Source of the DNA: Bacillus sp. FJAT-29814
Lineage (GTDB): Bacteria > Bacillota > Bacilli > Bacillales > Cytobacillaceae
Assembly: GCF_001510715.1 (NCBI RefSeq)
Contig: NZ_LMTJ01000005.1
Span: 438,642-502,641, forward strand
Length of the DNA stretch: 64,000 nt
Reading direction: 5' to 3'
Shown here: positions 17,159 to 24,509 of the stretch, piece by piece
Layout: each line of letters opens with the position of its first letter
How positions within the stretch are numbered: position 1 is the first letter of the stretch
The notes under the pieces: generated by a model
What the model was told of the DNA's origin: nothing
What the model saw: the letters and a program-made list of their open reading frames with translations, nothing else
The model's database searches: none
Program-made: the position numbers and the translations under genes

Positions 17159-17533
17159 ATGCAGGATATTTCCATCATTTCGATGATCTTTACAGCCGCA
17201 TTGGCGCTGACCTGTTTATTTCTAATATTGGCACCGTTATTTAAGTGGGATACGTATTTACATTTCGCCCCCAAAAATCAGGATTTAGCGTCAACAAAGG
17301 AAGCATTGTTGACAACATTAAATGAATTGGAATTTGAGTACAAGATGGATAAGATCTCCCACAATGATTACAAGCATTTGAAGAAGCAATACGAAATAGA
17401 AATCGCCAAGATTATGAAGGAAGAAGAGGACGTGGCCGTCACAAAAGTCGATCAGGATTTAATGGCTGAAGTCGAGAAAGAGATTGAGGCGCAAATGAAA
17501 AGTTATAAAATCAAAAAGGGGGAAGGAAAGTGA
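17159..17533 (+). CDS. Short CcmI-like membrane protein
   Basis: 124 residues; ATG after AGGATGTG. One N-terminal membrane helix (ISMIFTAALALTCLFLILAPL) and a charged, helical cytoplasmic part containing TKEALLTTLNELEFEYKMDKISHNDYKHLKKQYE. This matches the first domain of CcmI (one helix, a leucine-rich loop with a GxIsxxxYxxL pattern), but the large outer TPR domain that grips apocytochrome in Proteobacteria is absent. It lies directly after ccmH, as CcmI does. A call of truncated CcmI is reasonable; a separate family with the same hairpin is the alternative. Confidence 0.65.
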   Translation: MQDISIISMIFTAALALTCLFLILAPLFKWDTYLHFAPKNQDLASTKEALLTTLNELEFEYKMDKISHNDYKHLKKQYEIEIAKIMKEEEDVAVTKVDQDLMAEVEKEIEAQMKSYKIKKGEGK

Positions 17534-18528
17534 TCAGAAAAATCACCGTTTTCCTCCTTGGACTGATGCTGTTGATTCCGATTCAGGGATTGGCAGCGTC
17601 AGATTCAAAGATTGTTACGGATATGCAGTATATCGTAGTCGGTCCGGCTGAAGATGGTTCTTCTACGTATTTAAATAATCGAAGCTATTATGTCAACTCC
17701 AGTGCCGAGGAATACAAGGGCGACGGACAAAGTGAGGCCGTTCTGACGGTAACACTTCCAGAAGGAGCGAAGGATTTAAATTTCTTGGATAGCAAAATTG
17801 CCGCAAAACAAATCGACAAAGGGTTTATTACAACAACTCCGGTTGGGCCTAATGAGCGGATTGAACTGGCTTATAGCTACCGAATGGATAAGGGAAAAGA
17901 CATAAAGTTAACCATCAATTATCCAACCCAATCACTGATGATGCTTGTTGAAGAGGGAAATGGCAGCGTTGAATTTAACGGGGTGACTTCAACAGGACCG
18001 GAGCTTTTGAATATGGATGGCAAGAACTTTTGGCTTTATTCACTTGAAGATTTAAAAGCTGACCAGACTTTTACTATGGTATATAAGCAAGATGTTCAGC
18101 CTGCTGTTGATTCTTCAAAGCAGGAGCAGACAGCAAGTAACAGCGGGGCAGCGAGCAATGTTACCCACACAGCACCTGCCTTCCACAACCCGGGTCATTT
18201 ACGGATGTGGGCACAATCCCCATTGCGCAGCTTCGACCCGCATATCTTTTTGATTATTGTCGGAGTGATCGTCATAGCTGGAATCTCCTATTATGTCTAC
18301 TTCAGACGAAAAGCTAGATTGGAAGAAGAACGGCTAGGAGCAGATAAGGAAGAGAAAGCATTTAAACTGCTGATGACCAAGCAAAAAGCGATAATGGACA
18401 AAATCATTGAACTGGAAGAAACCTTTGGCGATGGCAAACTTTCTGAGGAGGAGTACCAAGCCAAACTGGATGCCTATAAACAGCATCTGGTACAGGTAAA
18501 ATTAAACTTACGCAATTTCGTAGACTAG
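17530..18528 (+). CDS. Second anchored extracytoplasmic protein of the ccm operon
   Basis: 332 residues from GTG that overlaps the previous stop by four bases. Signal peptide (VFLLGLMLLIPIQGLAAS), a beta-rich outer domain of about 200 residues, a Ser/Ala linker, one membrane helix (IFLIIVGVIVIAGISYYVYF) and a coiled cytoplasmic tail with GDGKLSEEEYQAKLDAYKQ. Same layout and tail motif as the protein at 13106-14167, but little residue identity by eye. No cysteine pair or heme motif in the outer part. Unknown family; translational coupling to the CcmI-like gene and position before ccmA tie it to cytochrome maturation. Confidence 0.78.
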   Translation: MIRKITVFLLGLMLLIPIQGLAASDSKIVTDMQYIVVGPAEDGSSTYLNNRSYYVNSSAEEYKGDGQSEAVLTVTLPEGAKDLNFLDSKIAAKQIDKGFITTTPVGPNERIELAYSYRMDKGKDIKLTINYPTQSLMMLVEEGNGSVEFNGVTSTGPELLNMDGKNFWLYSLEDLKADQTFTMVYKQDVQPAVDSSKQEQTASNSGAASNVTHTAPAFHNPGHLRMWAQSPLRSFDPHIFLIIVGVIVIAGISYYVYFRRKARLEEERLGADKEEKAFKLLMTKQKAIMDKIIELEETFGDGKLSEEEYQAKLDAYKQHLVQVKLNLRNFVD

Positions 18529-18551
18529 CAGCCGGAATGGGAGGGACCGCA

Positions 18552-19259
18552 ATGATAGAAATTAAAAAGCTGACGAAGCAGGCTGATAATAAGCTGATCT
18601 TACGTGGCGTAGACCTCTCGGTAAAAAAAGGGGAAACAGTAGCCATCCTTGGCCCAAATGGAGCGGGGAAAAGCACGCTGTTAAAAGTTTTGGCCACCTT
18701 AATCAAACCCACATCGGGGACAATTAAAATCAATGGTTTGGATTTAAAAAAGAACCAGATTGCCATAAAAAAAATTCTAGGTTATTTACCACATTCCAGC
18801 TTGCTATACGATCATTATTCACCATTGGAAAATTTGATTTTCTTTGGTGATTTATATGGAGTTAACAATTCGGAGCAGCGGGCGATTGAATTAGTTAAAG
18901 AAGTTGGCTTAAGTTTCTTCTTAAACGAGCCGGTGAAAAATTTTTCACGGGGGATGATTCAACGGATTGCCATTGCTCGTGCGATTATCCATGAGCCGGA
19001 AATCCTGCTTTTGGATGAACCGCATACAGGGCTCGATCAGGGAGCAATCTCCATTTTGAATAATGTCATACTTAACATGAAACAAAAAGGAACAACGACA
19101 TTAATGGTAACACACGATTTTAAACAGGCAGCCGAGATTTGCGACAGAATCATCATTGTGAAAAACGGAAAAATTGTCGATGATTTCAAAATCGAGCAGC
19201 CATCATTAAGCGTTGTCTCTGAAAAATACGAGCTTCAAGTGGAGGGAGTAGTATCATGA
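18552..19259 (+). CDS. ccmA: Heme-release ABC ATPase CcmA
   Basis: 235 residues; ATG at 18552 after GGGAGGG. ABC ATPase with Walker A (GPNGAGKST), Q-loop region, signature FSRGMIQR (a variant of LSGGQ, as is usual in CcmA), Walker B (ILLLDEP) and the switch histidine in VTHD. CcmA with CcmB and CcmC uses ATP to free holo-CcmE from the CcmC complex. Overlaps ccmB by four bases. The neighbours make CcmA far more likely than a generic ABC-2 ATPase. Confidence 0.9.
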   Translation: MIEIKKLTKQADNKLILRGVDLSVKKGETVAILGPNGAGKSTLLKVLATLIKPTSGTIKINGLDLKKNQIAIKKILGYLPHSSLLYDHYSPLENLIFFGDLYGVNNSEQRAIELVKEVGLSFFLNEPVKNFSRGMIQRIAIARAIIHEPEILLLDEPHTGLDQGAISILNNVILNMKQKGTTTLMVTHDFKQAAEICDRIIIVKNGKIVDDFKIEQPSLSVVSEKYELQVEGVVS

Positions 19260-19936
19260 ACATCTTTTCATCGGCCCTCTTACTCGCAAAAAAAGATTTA
19301 CTTTCGGAATTAAAAACAAAACAAATATTAGTTACTCAGATTATCTTTGCGGCCTTGGTCATTGTCGTGTTCAGCTTTGCGTTTGACCCGGCCAACAACA
19401 CGACAAAAGCTGTGATTCCAGGAGTCATATGGGTCATTATCGTGTTTGCGGGTATTTTGGGCCTCAATCGGTCATTCATATCTGAACAGCGAAATGACAC
19501 AATGCAAGGTCTTCTTGTGGCACCGATGGAAGCGGCAAGCATTTTTTTAGGCAAGTTTTTTGCCAACTTTACGATGATCTTAATCGTCGAAATTGTTTCC
19601 ATCCCATTCTTGTTCTTGTTATTTGATTTTAAAATGACCGGCAGCATTGCTTACTTTATTCTCGTCATCTTTGTCGGAAGTTTTGGCTTCGTATCGATTG
19701 GCACTTTCTTGGCTGCATTGGCCGCCAATTCCAAAAGTAGCGAAATGCTCTTGCCATTATTGCTGTTTCCGATTACAAGCCCAATCTTGATCGGTGTTAC
19801 CCAGGCAACAAGGATTATTTTATCCGACATGAGCAAATTATCGAGTGCTTTAGCCTGGACGCAGATGGTCACCGCCTATGATGTGATTTTCTTTGTTGTC
19901 GCTTTATTACTAATTGATTATGTGCTGGAGGTTTAA
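19256..19936 (+). CDS. ccmB: Heme export ABC membrane subunit CcmB
   Basis: 226 residues with six hydrophobic helices. The motifs LLAKKDLLSELKTKQ at the start and LLLFPITSPILIGVTQAT near the end fit the CcmB family. It forms the membrane part of the CcmAB transporter-like complex that acts on CcmC-heme-CcmE. Four-base overlap with ccmA and four bases before ccmC; the three are translated together. Confidence 0.92.
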   Translation: MNIFSSALLLAKKDLLSELKTKQILVTQIIFAALVIVVFSFAFDPANNTTKAVIPGVIWVIIVFAGILGLNRSFISEQRNDTMQGLLVAPMEAASIFLGKFFANFTMILIVEIVSIPFLFLLFDFKMTGSIAYFILVIFVGSFGFVSIGTFLAALAANSKSSEMLLPLLLFPITSPILIGVTQATRIILSDMSKLSSALAWTQMVTAYDVIFFVVALLLIDYVLEV

Positions 19937-19939
19937 CAG

Positions 19940-20701
19940 ATGAGTATGAATCTCGAACGGGAAAAAACGTCCCTTCCTGCCGCGCAGCTGCCGAATGAAA
20001 AAAGCTCGAGCCTGCCAAAACTATTATTCTACGGAACAGTGATTTCAATGCTGGCCTCCTTGTATTTCATCTTCATTTTTGCAGAAGAAGAAAGAACGAT
20101 GGGAGCGGCGCAAAAAATCTTTTACTTCCATGTCAGCTCGGCATGGGTCGCATTTTTTGCTTTCTTTGTCACCTGTGTACTAAGTATTTTGTTCTTAATC
20201 AAACGGAAAAGAATTTTCGATACCTATGCCTACGTTTCCGCTGAAGTCGGCGTTGTGTTTACGCTGATTGTCCTGACAACGGGCCCAATTTGGGCAAAAT
20301 CCGCCTGGAATACATGGTGGGTTTGGGAACCACGGTTAATTACCACTTTGATTCTGTTCTTCATTTATATTGCATACATCATGATTCGCCATATGGATGG
20401 TGTCTGGGATAAAAAAGCTAGACTCGCTGCAGTATTTGGCATTATTGGCTTTGTAGACGTACCGATCGTATTCTTCGCGATTCGCTGGTGGCAAACGAAA
20501 CTCCACCCGATTGTATTCGGTGAAGGACAGAACCAATCAGGCGGCGGAATTGCCCCAACAATGTTGGTCGCCCTGCTTGTGTCGATTGCGTCCTTTACCG
20601 TCCTTTACGCTTATTTGTTGAATAAGGGTGTTACCGTTGAAAATATGAAACTTAAAGTTGAGCAGTACAAAGAAAAAATAAGAGAAAGTTTAGATAAATA
20701 A
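19940..20701 (+). CDS. ccmC: Heme delivery protein CcmC (WWVWEPR variant)
   Basis: 253 residues; ATG after CTGGAGG. Six membrane helices. The axial histidines are visible in HVSSAW (H64) and in KLHPIVF, and the WWD domain reads TGPIWAKSAWNTWWVWEPR. In most CcmC proteins the position after WWVW is aspartate; here it is glutamate. CcmC presents heme to CcmE. A hydrophilic N-terminal extension of about 25 residues precedes the first helix. The following small gene is ccmD, as expected. Confidence 0.94.
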   Translation: MSMNLEREKTSLPAAQLPNEKSSSLPKLLFYGTVISMLASLYFIFIFAEEERTMGAAQKIFYFHVSSAWVAFFAFFVTCVLSILFLIKRKRIFDTYAYVSAEVGVVFTLIVLTTGPIWAKSAWNTWWVWEPRLITTLILFFIYIAYIMIRHMDGVWDKKARLAAVFGIIGFVDVPIVFFAIRWWQTKLHPIVFGEGQNQSGGGIAPTMLVALLVSIASFTVLYAYLLNKGVTVENMKLKVEQYKEKIRESLDK

Positions 20702-20716
20702 TAGGAGGAATCACTG

Positions 20717-20848
20717 ATGAATTACGAATTTATGTATGCTGCCTATTCCGTTGCCTGGGTGATTATTTTTGCGTATATATTTATCATTGATAAAAAACAA
20801 AGCAAGATCCAAAAGGAAATCGAATTCTTAAAGCAGATTGAGAAATAA
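20717..20848 (+). CDS. ccmD: Small CcmD-like membrane protein
   Basis: 43 residues, starting MNYEFMYAAYSVAWVIIF, with one membrane helix and a charged tail DKKQSKIQKEIEFLKQ. Preceded by ATAGGAGG six bases upstream. Size, the aromatic Y-x-x-AY start and the position just after ccmC match CcmD, which aids release of holo-CcmE. Such short proteins have little conserved sequence, so the call rests mostly on place and layout. Confidence 0.85.
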   Translation: MNYEFMYAAYSVAWVIIFAYIFIIDKKQSKIQKEIEFLKQIEK

Positions 20849-20866
20849 ACTAGTGGAGGAAGTCCA

Positions 20867-21376
20867 ATGAACCAGCGGATAATTAAGCCACTTGTGTTGA
20901 TTCTTATCGTAGGCATGTTCGGCTTTTTCGGATACAGTCTGGTAACAAAAGGCGAGCATACGGATGTTGGCGATAAGGCCTATAATTTTGAACTGCCTAA
21001 TCTTGATGGCAGCATGACCAAACTCTCCGATTACAAAGGAAAGGTCGTCATCTTAAATTACTTCGCCAGCTGGTGCGCACCTTGTAAGGAAGAATTTCCG
21101 GAGCTTGCCGCCTTCCATAAAGACTATGGCGATAAATATCCATTAATCATGATGAACCGTGGTGAAACAATGGATAAAATAAAAAAGGTCACCAAGAACA
21201 ATCAAGAGGGAATGATCTATTTATTTGACTATAACGCCAAGATTTCCAAGCGGTACAATGTTACCGGCCAGCCCGAAACGTTTGTCATCGATACACAAGG
21301 TATAATCAGGGAGCACTACAACGGGCCGGTTACGGAAATGATGTTATACAACTGGGCGAAAAAATACGATAAATAA
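20867..21376 (+). CDS. Membrane-anchored thioredoxin, CcmG/ResA-like
   Basis: 169 residues with an N-terminal anchor and a thioredoxin fold; active site ASWCAPCKEEFPEL and a cis-proline loop TGQPETF. CcmG usually has GVPET and ResA a similar loop, so this is a member of that group with Q in place of V. It would keep cytochrome CxxCH thiols reduced. Last gene of the ccm operon; GTGGAGG precedes the ATG, and a terminator follows 38 bases later. CcmG by place, ResA by host lineage. Confidence 0.9.
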   Translation: MNQRIIKPLVLILIVGMFGFFGYSLVTKGEHTDVGDKAYNFELPNLDGSMTKLSDYKGKVVILNYFASWCAPCKEEFPELAAFHKDYGDKYPLIMMNRGETMDKIKKVTKNNQEGMIYLFDYNAKISKRYNVTGQPETFVIDTQGIIREHYNGPVTEMMLYNWAKKYDK

Positions 21377-21414
21377 ATTAAAAAAGGATTACCATTATCA
21401 GGTTCAACTTTCAG

Positions 21415-21451
21415 ATTGTCGAGAAAGTGTATTTTTCTCGGCAATTTTTAT
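21415..21451 (+). terminator. Terminator of the ccm operon
   Basis: A 12-bp stem (ATTGTCGAGAAA paired with TTTCTCGGCAAT, one T-G pair) with a 7-nt loop and a short T tract. Confidence 0.88.
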
Positions 21452-21503
21452 TATATCCAGAATCAAATTAGCGATTTTATTTGAAATTTCCCCTGCAATT
21501 GGG

Positions 21504-21760
21504 CCTGTTGATTTCCGCTCCACAAGGAAAGCTTCGGCAGCATAGGCATCGCACGACTAAAAGCGATAGCTTTTAGGAGGAGGTGCTTCGCTTTCCGCGG
21601 GCGGTTCGGGAAGTCTCCTCGGTGCGTTCCGCACCTGCGGGGTCTCCCCTGTTCCGTACTCCCGCAGGACACTGAATTACTTCCACGAATTTCCCCCCGC
21701 ACGAAGAAAATGCGGAAGCATTTTCGAGGAGTCTTCGCACCTTCCGCTCCAATCAACAGG
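21504..21760 (-). repeat. Palindromic intergenic element, copy A (long form)
   Basis: Bounded by perfect 10-bp terminal inverted repeats CCTGTTGATT and AATCAACAGG. The inside is GC-rich with CTTTCCGCGGGCGG, TCTCCTCGG, GGGGTCTCCCC and ACTCCCGCAGGA blocks. The same blocks occur in reverse orientation in copy B at 22445-22577. Copy A is about 120 bases longer owing to extra pieces near both ends. I know such elements as frequent non-coding repeats in Bacillaceae; no transposase is present, so it is MITE-like at most. Confidence 0.75.
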
Positions 21761-21779
21761 AGGCTAATCAATCAAAGGT

Positions 21780-21822
21780 ATTGCAACACACTTTTCCTAA
21801 GTTTTAACAAGTGTGTTGCAAT
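21780..21822. repeat. Strong 14-bp hairpin in the gene-free region
   Basis: ATTGCAACACACTT and AAGTGTGTTGCAAT are perfect complements around a 15-nt loop, followed by CTTTAGTTTTTG. It looks terminator-like but no gene ends here. It could end an unseen small RNA or belong to the repeat. Confidence 0.6.
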
Positions 21823-22045
21823 CTTTAGTTTTTGTTCTGGGATGATGTCGTTAGAAGAACCTGCTCATTTGCCTCTGTTATGCTTACCCGAATTGTAATC
21901 TCGTTCACTTCCTCATTTTCCTTTAACGGCATTTATTCGTAAATTAATTCTATCCTCTTCGAACAATCCAACTAATCGTTGCATAAGCCTATCTATACCT
22001 AACTCAGCTCAGAAAAAAGGTGCAACCAGTTACTTAGCCGGTTTT

Positions 22046-22350
22046 TACGTGACCAAAATGACTGGAAATACTAGAAATTGGTCACGTAGACTGGTTCTAC
22101 GTGACCAAAATGGTTGGGAAAACTGAAAACCGGTCACGTAGACAGGTTCTACGTGACCAAAATGATTGGAAAAACTAGAAATCGGTCACGTAGACAGGTC
22201 CTACGTGACCAAAATGGCTGGGGAAACTAGAAATCGGTCACGTAGACAAGTCCTACGTGACCAAAATGGCTGGGAAAACTGAAAACCGGTCACGTAGATA
22301 GGTTCTAGGTGACCAAAATGACTGAAACAACAGCAAAACCGGTCACATAA
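22046..22350. repeat. Six tandem 52-bp units with GTGACC/GGTCAC inverted repeats
   Basis: TACGTGACCAAAATG recurs at 22046, 22098, 22150, 22202, 22254 and (as TAGGTGACC) 22306, an exact 52-base period. Each unit ends in CGGTCACGTAGA. Within a unit GTGACC pairs with GGTCAC around about 28 bases; between units GGTCACGTAG pairs with CTACGTGACC around 7 bases. Two foldings therefore compete along the array. No open frame runs through it. The sequence between the arms varies slightly between units. This and the neighbouring elements account for the gene-free stretch 21377-22844. Confidence 0.9.
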
Positions 22351-22444
22351 AGCCATTCTGTGCAACCCATAGCATACAAAATCACCGCTCTGGTCGTTAA
22401 GAGTAAAAACAACAATATTTACGAAAACAGCGTATTAATAACAC

Positions 22445-22577
22445 CTGTTGATTTGCGTGGAAGGCACGAAGACTCCTGCGGGAGTACGGGGCAGGGGGAG
22501 ACCCCACAGGCGCTTGCGCCGAGGAGGCTCCCCGCAACGCCCGCGGAAAGCGAAGTGCCTGGAGCGCACATCAACAG
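22445..22577 (+). repeat. Palindromic intergenic element, copy B (short form)
   Basis: 133 bases between CTGTTGAT and ATCAACAG. It carries the GACTCCTGCGGGAGTACGGG, GGGGGAGACCCC, AGGCGCTTGCGCC and CCCGCGGAAAGCGAAGTGCC blocks, which are the reverse complement of those in copy A. GC content is far above the flanks. Open frames across it are chance products of its GC-rich palindromes. Confidence 0.78.
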
Positions 22578-22675
22578 ACATGTCGAATAGTTTAATTGTT
22601 AATAGTGTTATAACAAAATGTTGCGGTCAATTGTAAAGACGAAAAAATATAAGGCTTAAGAAAGTTTTGACAGCC

Positions 22676-22714
22676 TAGGGATTGAATTTTGATCAGGTTC
22701 AATCCTTTTTTTTG
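22676..22714 (+). terminator. Terminator with no visible upstream gene
   Basis: GGATTGAA pairs with TTCAATCC around an 11-nt loop and is followed by nine T residues. The nearest + strand gene end is 1.3 kb upstream and already has its own terminator. It may insulate spoIIIA or end a small RNA. Confidence 0.75.
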
Positions 22715-22778
22715 CCTAATTCTAGTAATCTAATTAAATAGATTTAGCATCTTTTAAAAGAATTGGCCCATTTGAAAG

Positions 22779-22806
22779 TCATATTGTGGCTAAGCAGGCA
22801 TACATT
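22779..22806 (+). promoter_or_regulatory. Probable sigma-E promoter of the spoIIIA operon
   Basis: TCATATT and CATACATT, 13 bases apart, match the known sigma-E elements (about KMATATT and CATACANT). They lie 39 bases before the spoIIIAA start. In B. subtilis spoIIIA is read by sigma-E in the mother cell. Confidence 0.75.
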
Positions 22807-22844
22807 TTAAATAATGAGACAAGCAAACCAAGGAGGAAGCCTTT

Positions 22845-23762
22845 GTGGAAAGTATTCTTAACTTTTTGCCAAAAAAAATTGCCTGCCTAGTCGATCAAAT
22901 CCCTCCTAATCAAAAAGAAGAATTGGAAGAAATTCGAATCCGGGTTGACCGCCCGATTGAAATCACTATGAAGGGAGCTCCTCGCTTCTTACCGTATATT
23001 ATCCAGCCTGATGATGCTTCCCAGTTGATGAATAAAATTAGCCAGTTCTCTATTTATGCATTGGAAGAGGAACTTAAGCGCGGATATATTACCGTTTCGG
23101 GAGGACACAGAGTCGGCCTTGCGGGGAAAGTGATTCTCGAAAATGGCCTAGTGAAGGCGATTAGAGATATCTCCTCCTTCAACATTCGTATCGCCAGAGA
23201 GAAAGTGGGAATTGCCGAACCAATTATCCCATATATTTATCAGGGAAATTGGATGAATACCATGATAATCGGGCCGCCGCAAACAGGAAAAACGACATTG
23301 CTGCGTGATATTGCCAGAATGATTTCTACAGGAACGGGGGCGATCCCGGCCTCCAAGGTTGGTATAGTCGATGAGCGCAGCGAGATTGCCGGATGTGTCA
23401 ATGGTGTCCCGCAATTAACTTTTGGTTACCGCCTCGATGTACTTGATGCCTGCCCAAAAGCAGAGGGGATGATGATGTTGATTCGTTCCATGAGCCCAGA
23501 GGTAATCGTTGTCGATGAAATAGGCCGCAAGGAGGATGCAGACGCGATTCAGGAGGCTGTTCATGCCGGGATTAAACTGGTCATGACGACACATGGGACA
23601 AGTATAGAGGAAATAAACAAACGGCCCTCTTTAAGGGAAATTCTCAGCCTGAAAATCTTTAAGCGTTTTGTGATTCTTAGCAGAAAGTCGGGACCCGGGA
23701 CAATTACGAGAATAATCGACGACACGGGAAAAGAATTGTCTCGAAAAGTGAGCGTGACTTAA
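22845..23762 (+). CDS. spoIIIAA: Stage III sporulation ATPase SpoIIIAA
   Basis: 305 residues from GTG after AAGGAGG. A secretion-type AAA+ ATPase related to those of type II/IV systems, with Walker A (GPPQTGKTT), Walker B-like VIVVDEIGRKEDA and the region GYRLDVLDACPKAEGMM. It is the energy unit of the SpoIIIA-SpoIIQ channel that keeps the forespore fed and sigma-G active after engulfment. First gene of the eight-gene operon. yqhV, which precedes spoIIIAA in B. subtilis, is not found here. Confidence 0.96.
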   Translation: MESILNFLPKKIACLVDQIPPNQKEELEEIRIRVDRPIEITMKGAPRFLPYIIQPDDASQLMNKISQFSIYALEEELKRGYITVSGGHRVGLAGKVILENGLVKAIRDISSFNIRIAREKVGIAEPIIPYIYQGNWMNTMIIGPPQTGKTTLLRDIARMISTGTGAIPASKVGIVDERSEIAGCVNGVPQLTFGYRLDVLDACPKAEGMMMLIRSMSPEVIVVDEIGRKEDADAIQEAVHAGIKLVMTTHGTSIEEINKRPSLREILSLKIFKRFVILSRKSGPGTITRIIDDTGKELSRKVSVT

Positions 23763-24278
23763 ATGGTAAAAGTAATTGGCGCCATTTTTATTATTGTTGC
23801 TACGACAGTCGTTGGTTTTGAAGCGGCAAGGCATTTTAGTGAACGGCCAAGGCAGCTTAGGGCACTCCGTTCAGCGCTTCAATCGCTGGAGGCAGAGATT
23901 ATGTATGGCCATACTCCGCTGCATGAGGCGGCAAGGCGGCTTTCAGCCCAACTGTCAAAGCCCCTATCAGGATTTTTCGATACCTTTGCCAAGAAGCTGA
24001 TGGATACCGAAACGACCGTTAAAGAGGCTTGGGAAACTAGTTTACGAGAGGTATGGAAAACAACTGCTTTAAAACAGGGCGAATTTGAGATTATGAAGCA
24101 ATTTGGCGAAACCCTTGGCCGCCATGACCGCTTTTCCCAGCAAAAGCATATTATGCTGGCTCTTTCCCATCTTGAGAGGGAGGAAGCTGACGCCGTTCAA
24201 GCGCAGGCGACTTATGAAAAAATGGTAAAGAGTCTCGGATTTTTATCAGGGTTACTGCTGATTATTTTATTATTTTAG
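23763..24278 (+). CDS. spoIIIAB: Stage III sporulation protein SpoIIIAB
   Basis: 171 residues, with ATG directly after the spoIIIAA stop. N-terminal membrane helix (VIGAIFIIVATTVVGFEAAR), a helical cytoplasmic part and a C-terminal helix (LGFLSGLLLIILLF). It resembles GspF-type proteins in secretion systems and works with SpoIIIAA in the mother-cell membrane. Second gene of the operon. Confidence 0.95.
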   Translation: MVKVIGAIFIIVATTVVGFEAARHFSERPRQLRALRSALQSLEAEIMYGHTPLHEAARRLSAQLSKPLSGFFDTFAKKLMDTETTVKEAWETSLREVWKTTALKQGEFEIMKQFGETLGRHDRFSQQKHIMLALSHLEREEADAVQAQATYEKMVKSLGFLSGLLLIILLF

Positions 24279-24289
24279 GGGGAAAAGCA

Positions 24290-24493
24290 ATGGGTTTAGA
24301 AGTCGATATCATTTTTAAAATAGCCGGTGTCGGCATTGTTGTCGCTTTTTTGCATACGGTATTGGATCAGGTTGGAAAAAAGGAATATGCGCAGTGGGTA
24401 ACGCTATTTGGGTTTATCTATATCTTGTTTCAGGTAGCCTCGATTGTGGACGACCTGTTCCAGAAAATTAAATCCGTGTTTTTGTTCCAATAG
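24290..24493 (+). CDS. spoIIIAC: Stage III sporulation protein SpoIIIAC
   Basis: 67 residues with two membrane helices (FKIAGVGIVVAFLHTVL and WVTLFGFIYILFQVASIV). Length and sequence match the small SpoIIIAC family. Membrane part of the feeding channel. GGGGGAAAAG lies before its ATG. Confidence 0.95.
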   Translation: MGLEVDIIFKIAGVGIVVAFLHTVLDQVGKKEYAQWVTLFGFIYILFQVASIVDDLFQKIKSVFLFQ

Positions 24494-24509
24494 AGGGGAG
24501 GGCTTTGCT

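Noticed and set aside
18552..19259. CcmA as an ordinary ABC-2 drug or Na+ export ATPase
   Set aside because: By sequence alone it could be, but it overlaps ccmB and lies with ccmC, ccmD, ccmE and ccmF.
21463..21898. Open frames of 62-102 codons on both strands
   Set aside because: They come from the palindromic element copy A. The RGSNSVSCGSTEQG-type peptides are translations of the repeat blocks.
22581..22587. TGTCGAA, a 0A-box-like heptamer upstream of spoIIIA
   Set aside because: A single heptamer over 250 bases from the gene, at the edge of a repeat; spoIIIA is under sigma-E, for which a better site is present.
22360..22636. Two open frames of 62-76 codons on the + strand
   Set aside because: They lie inside the GC-rich palindromic element copy B and end in its flanks; no ribosome site and composition typical of the repeat, not of coding DNA.
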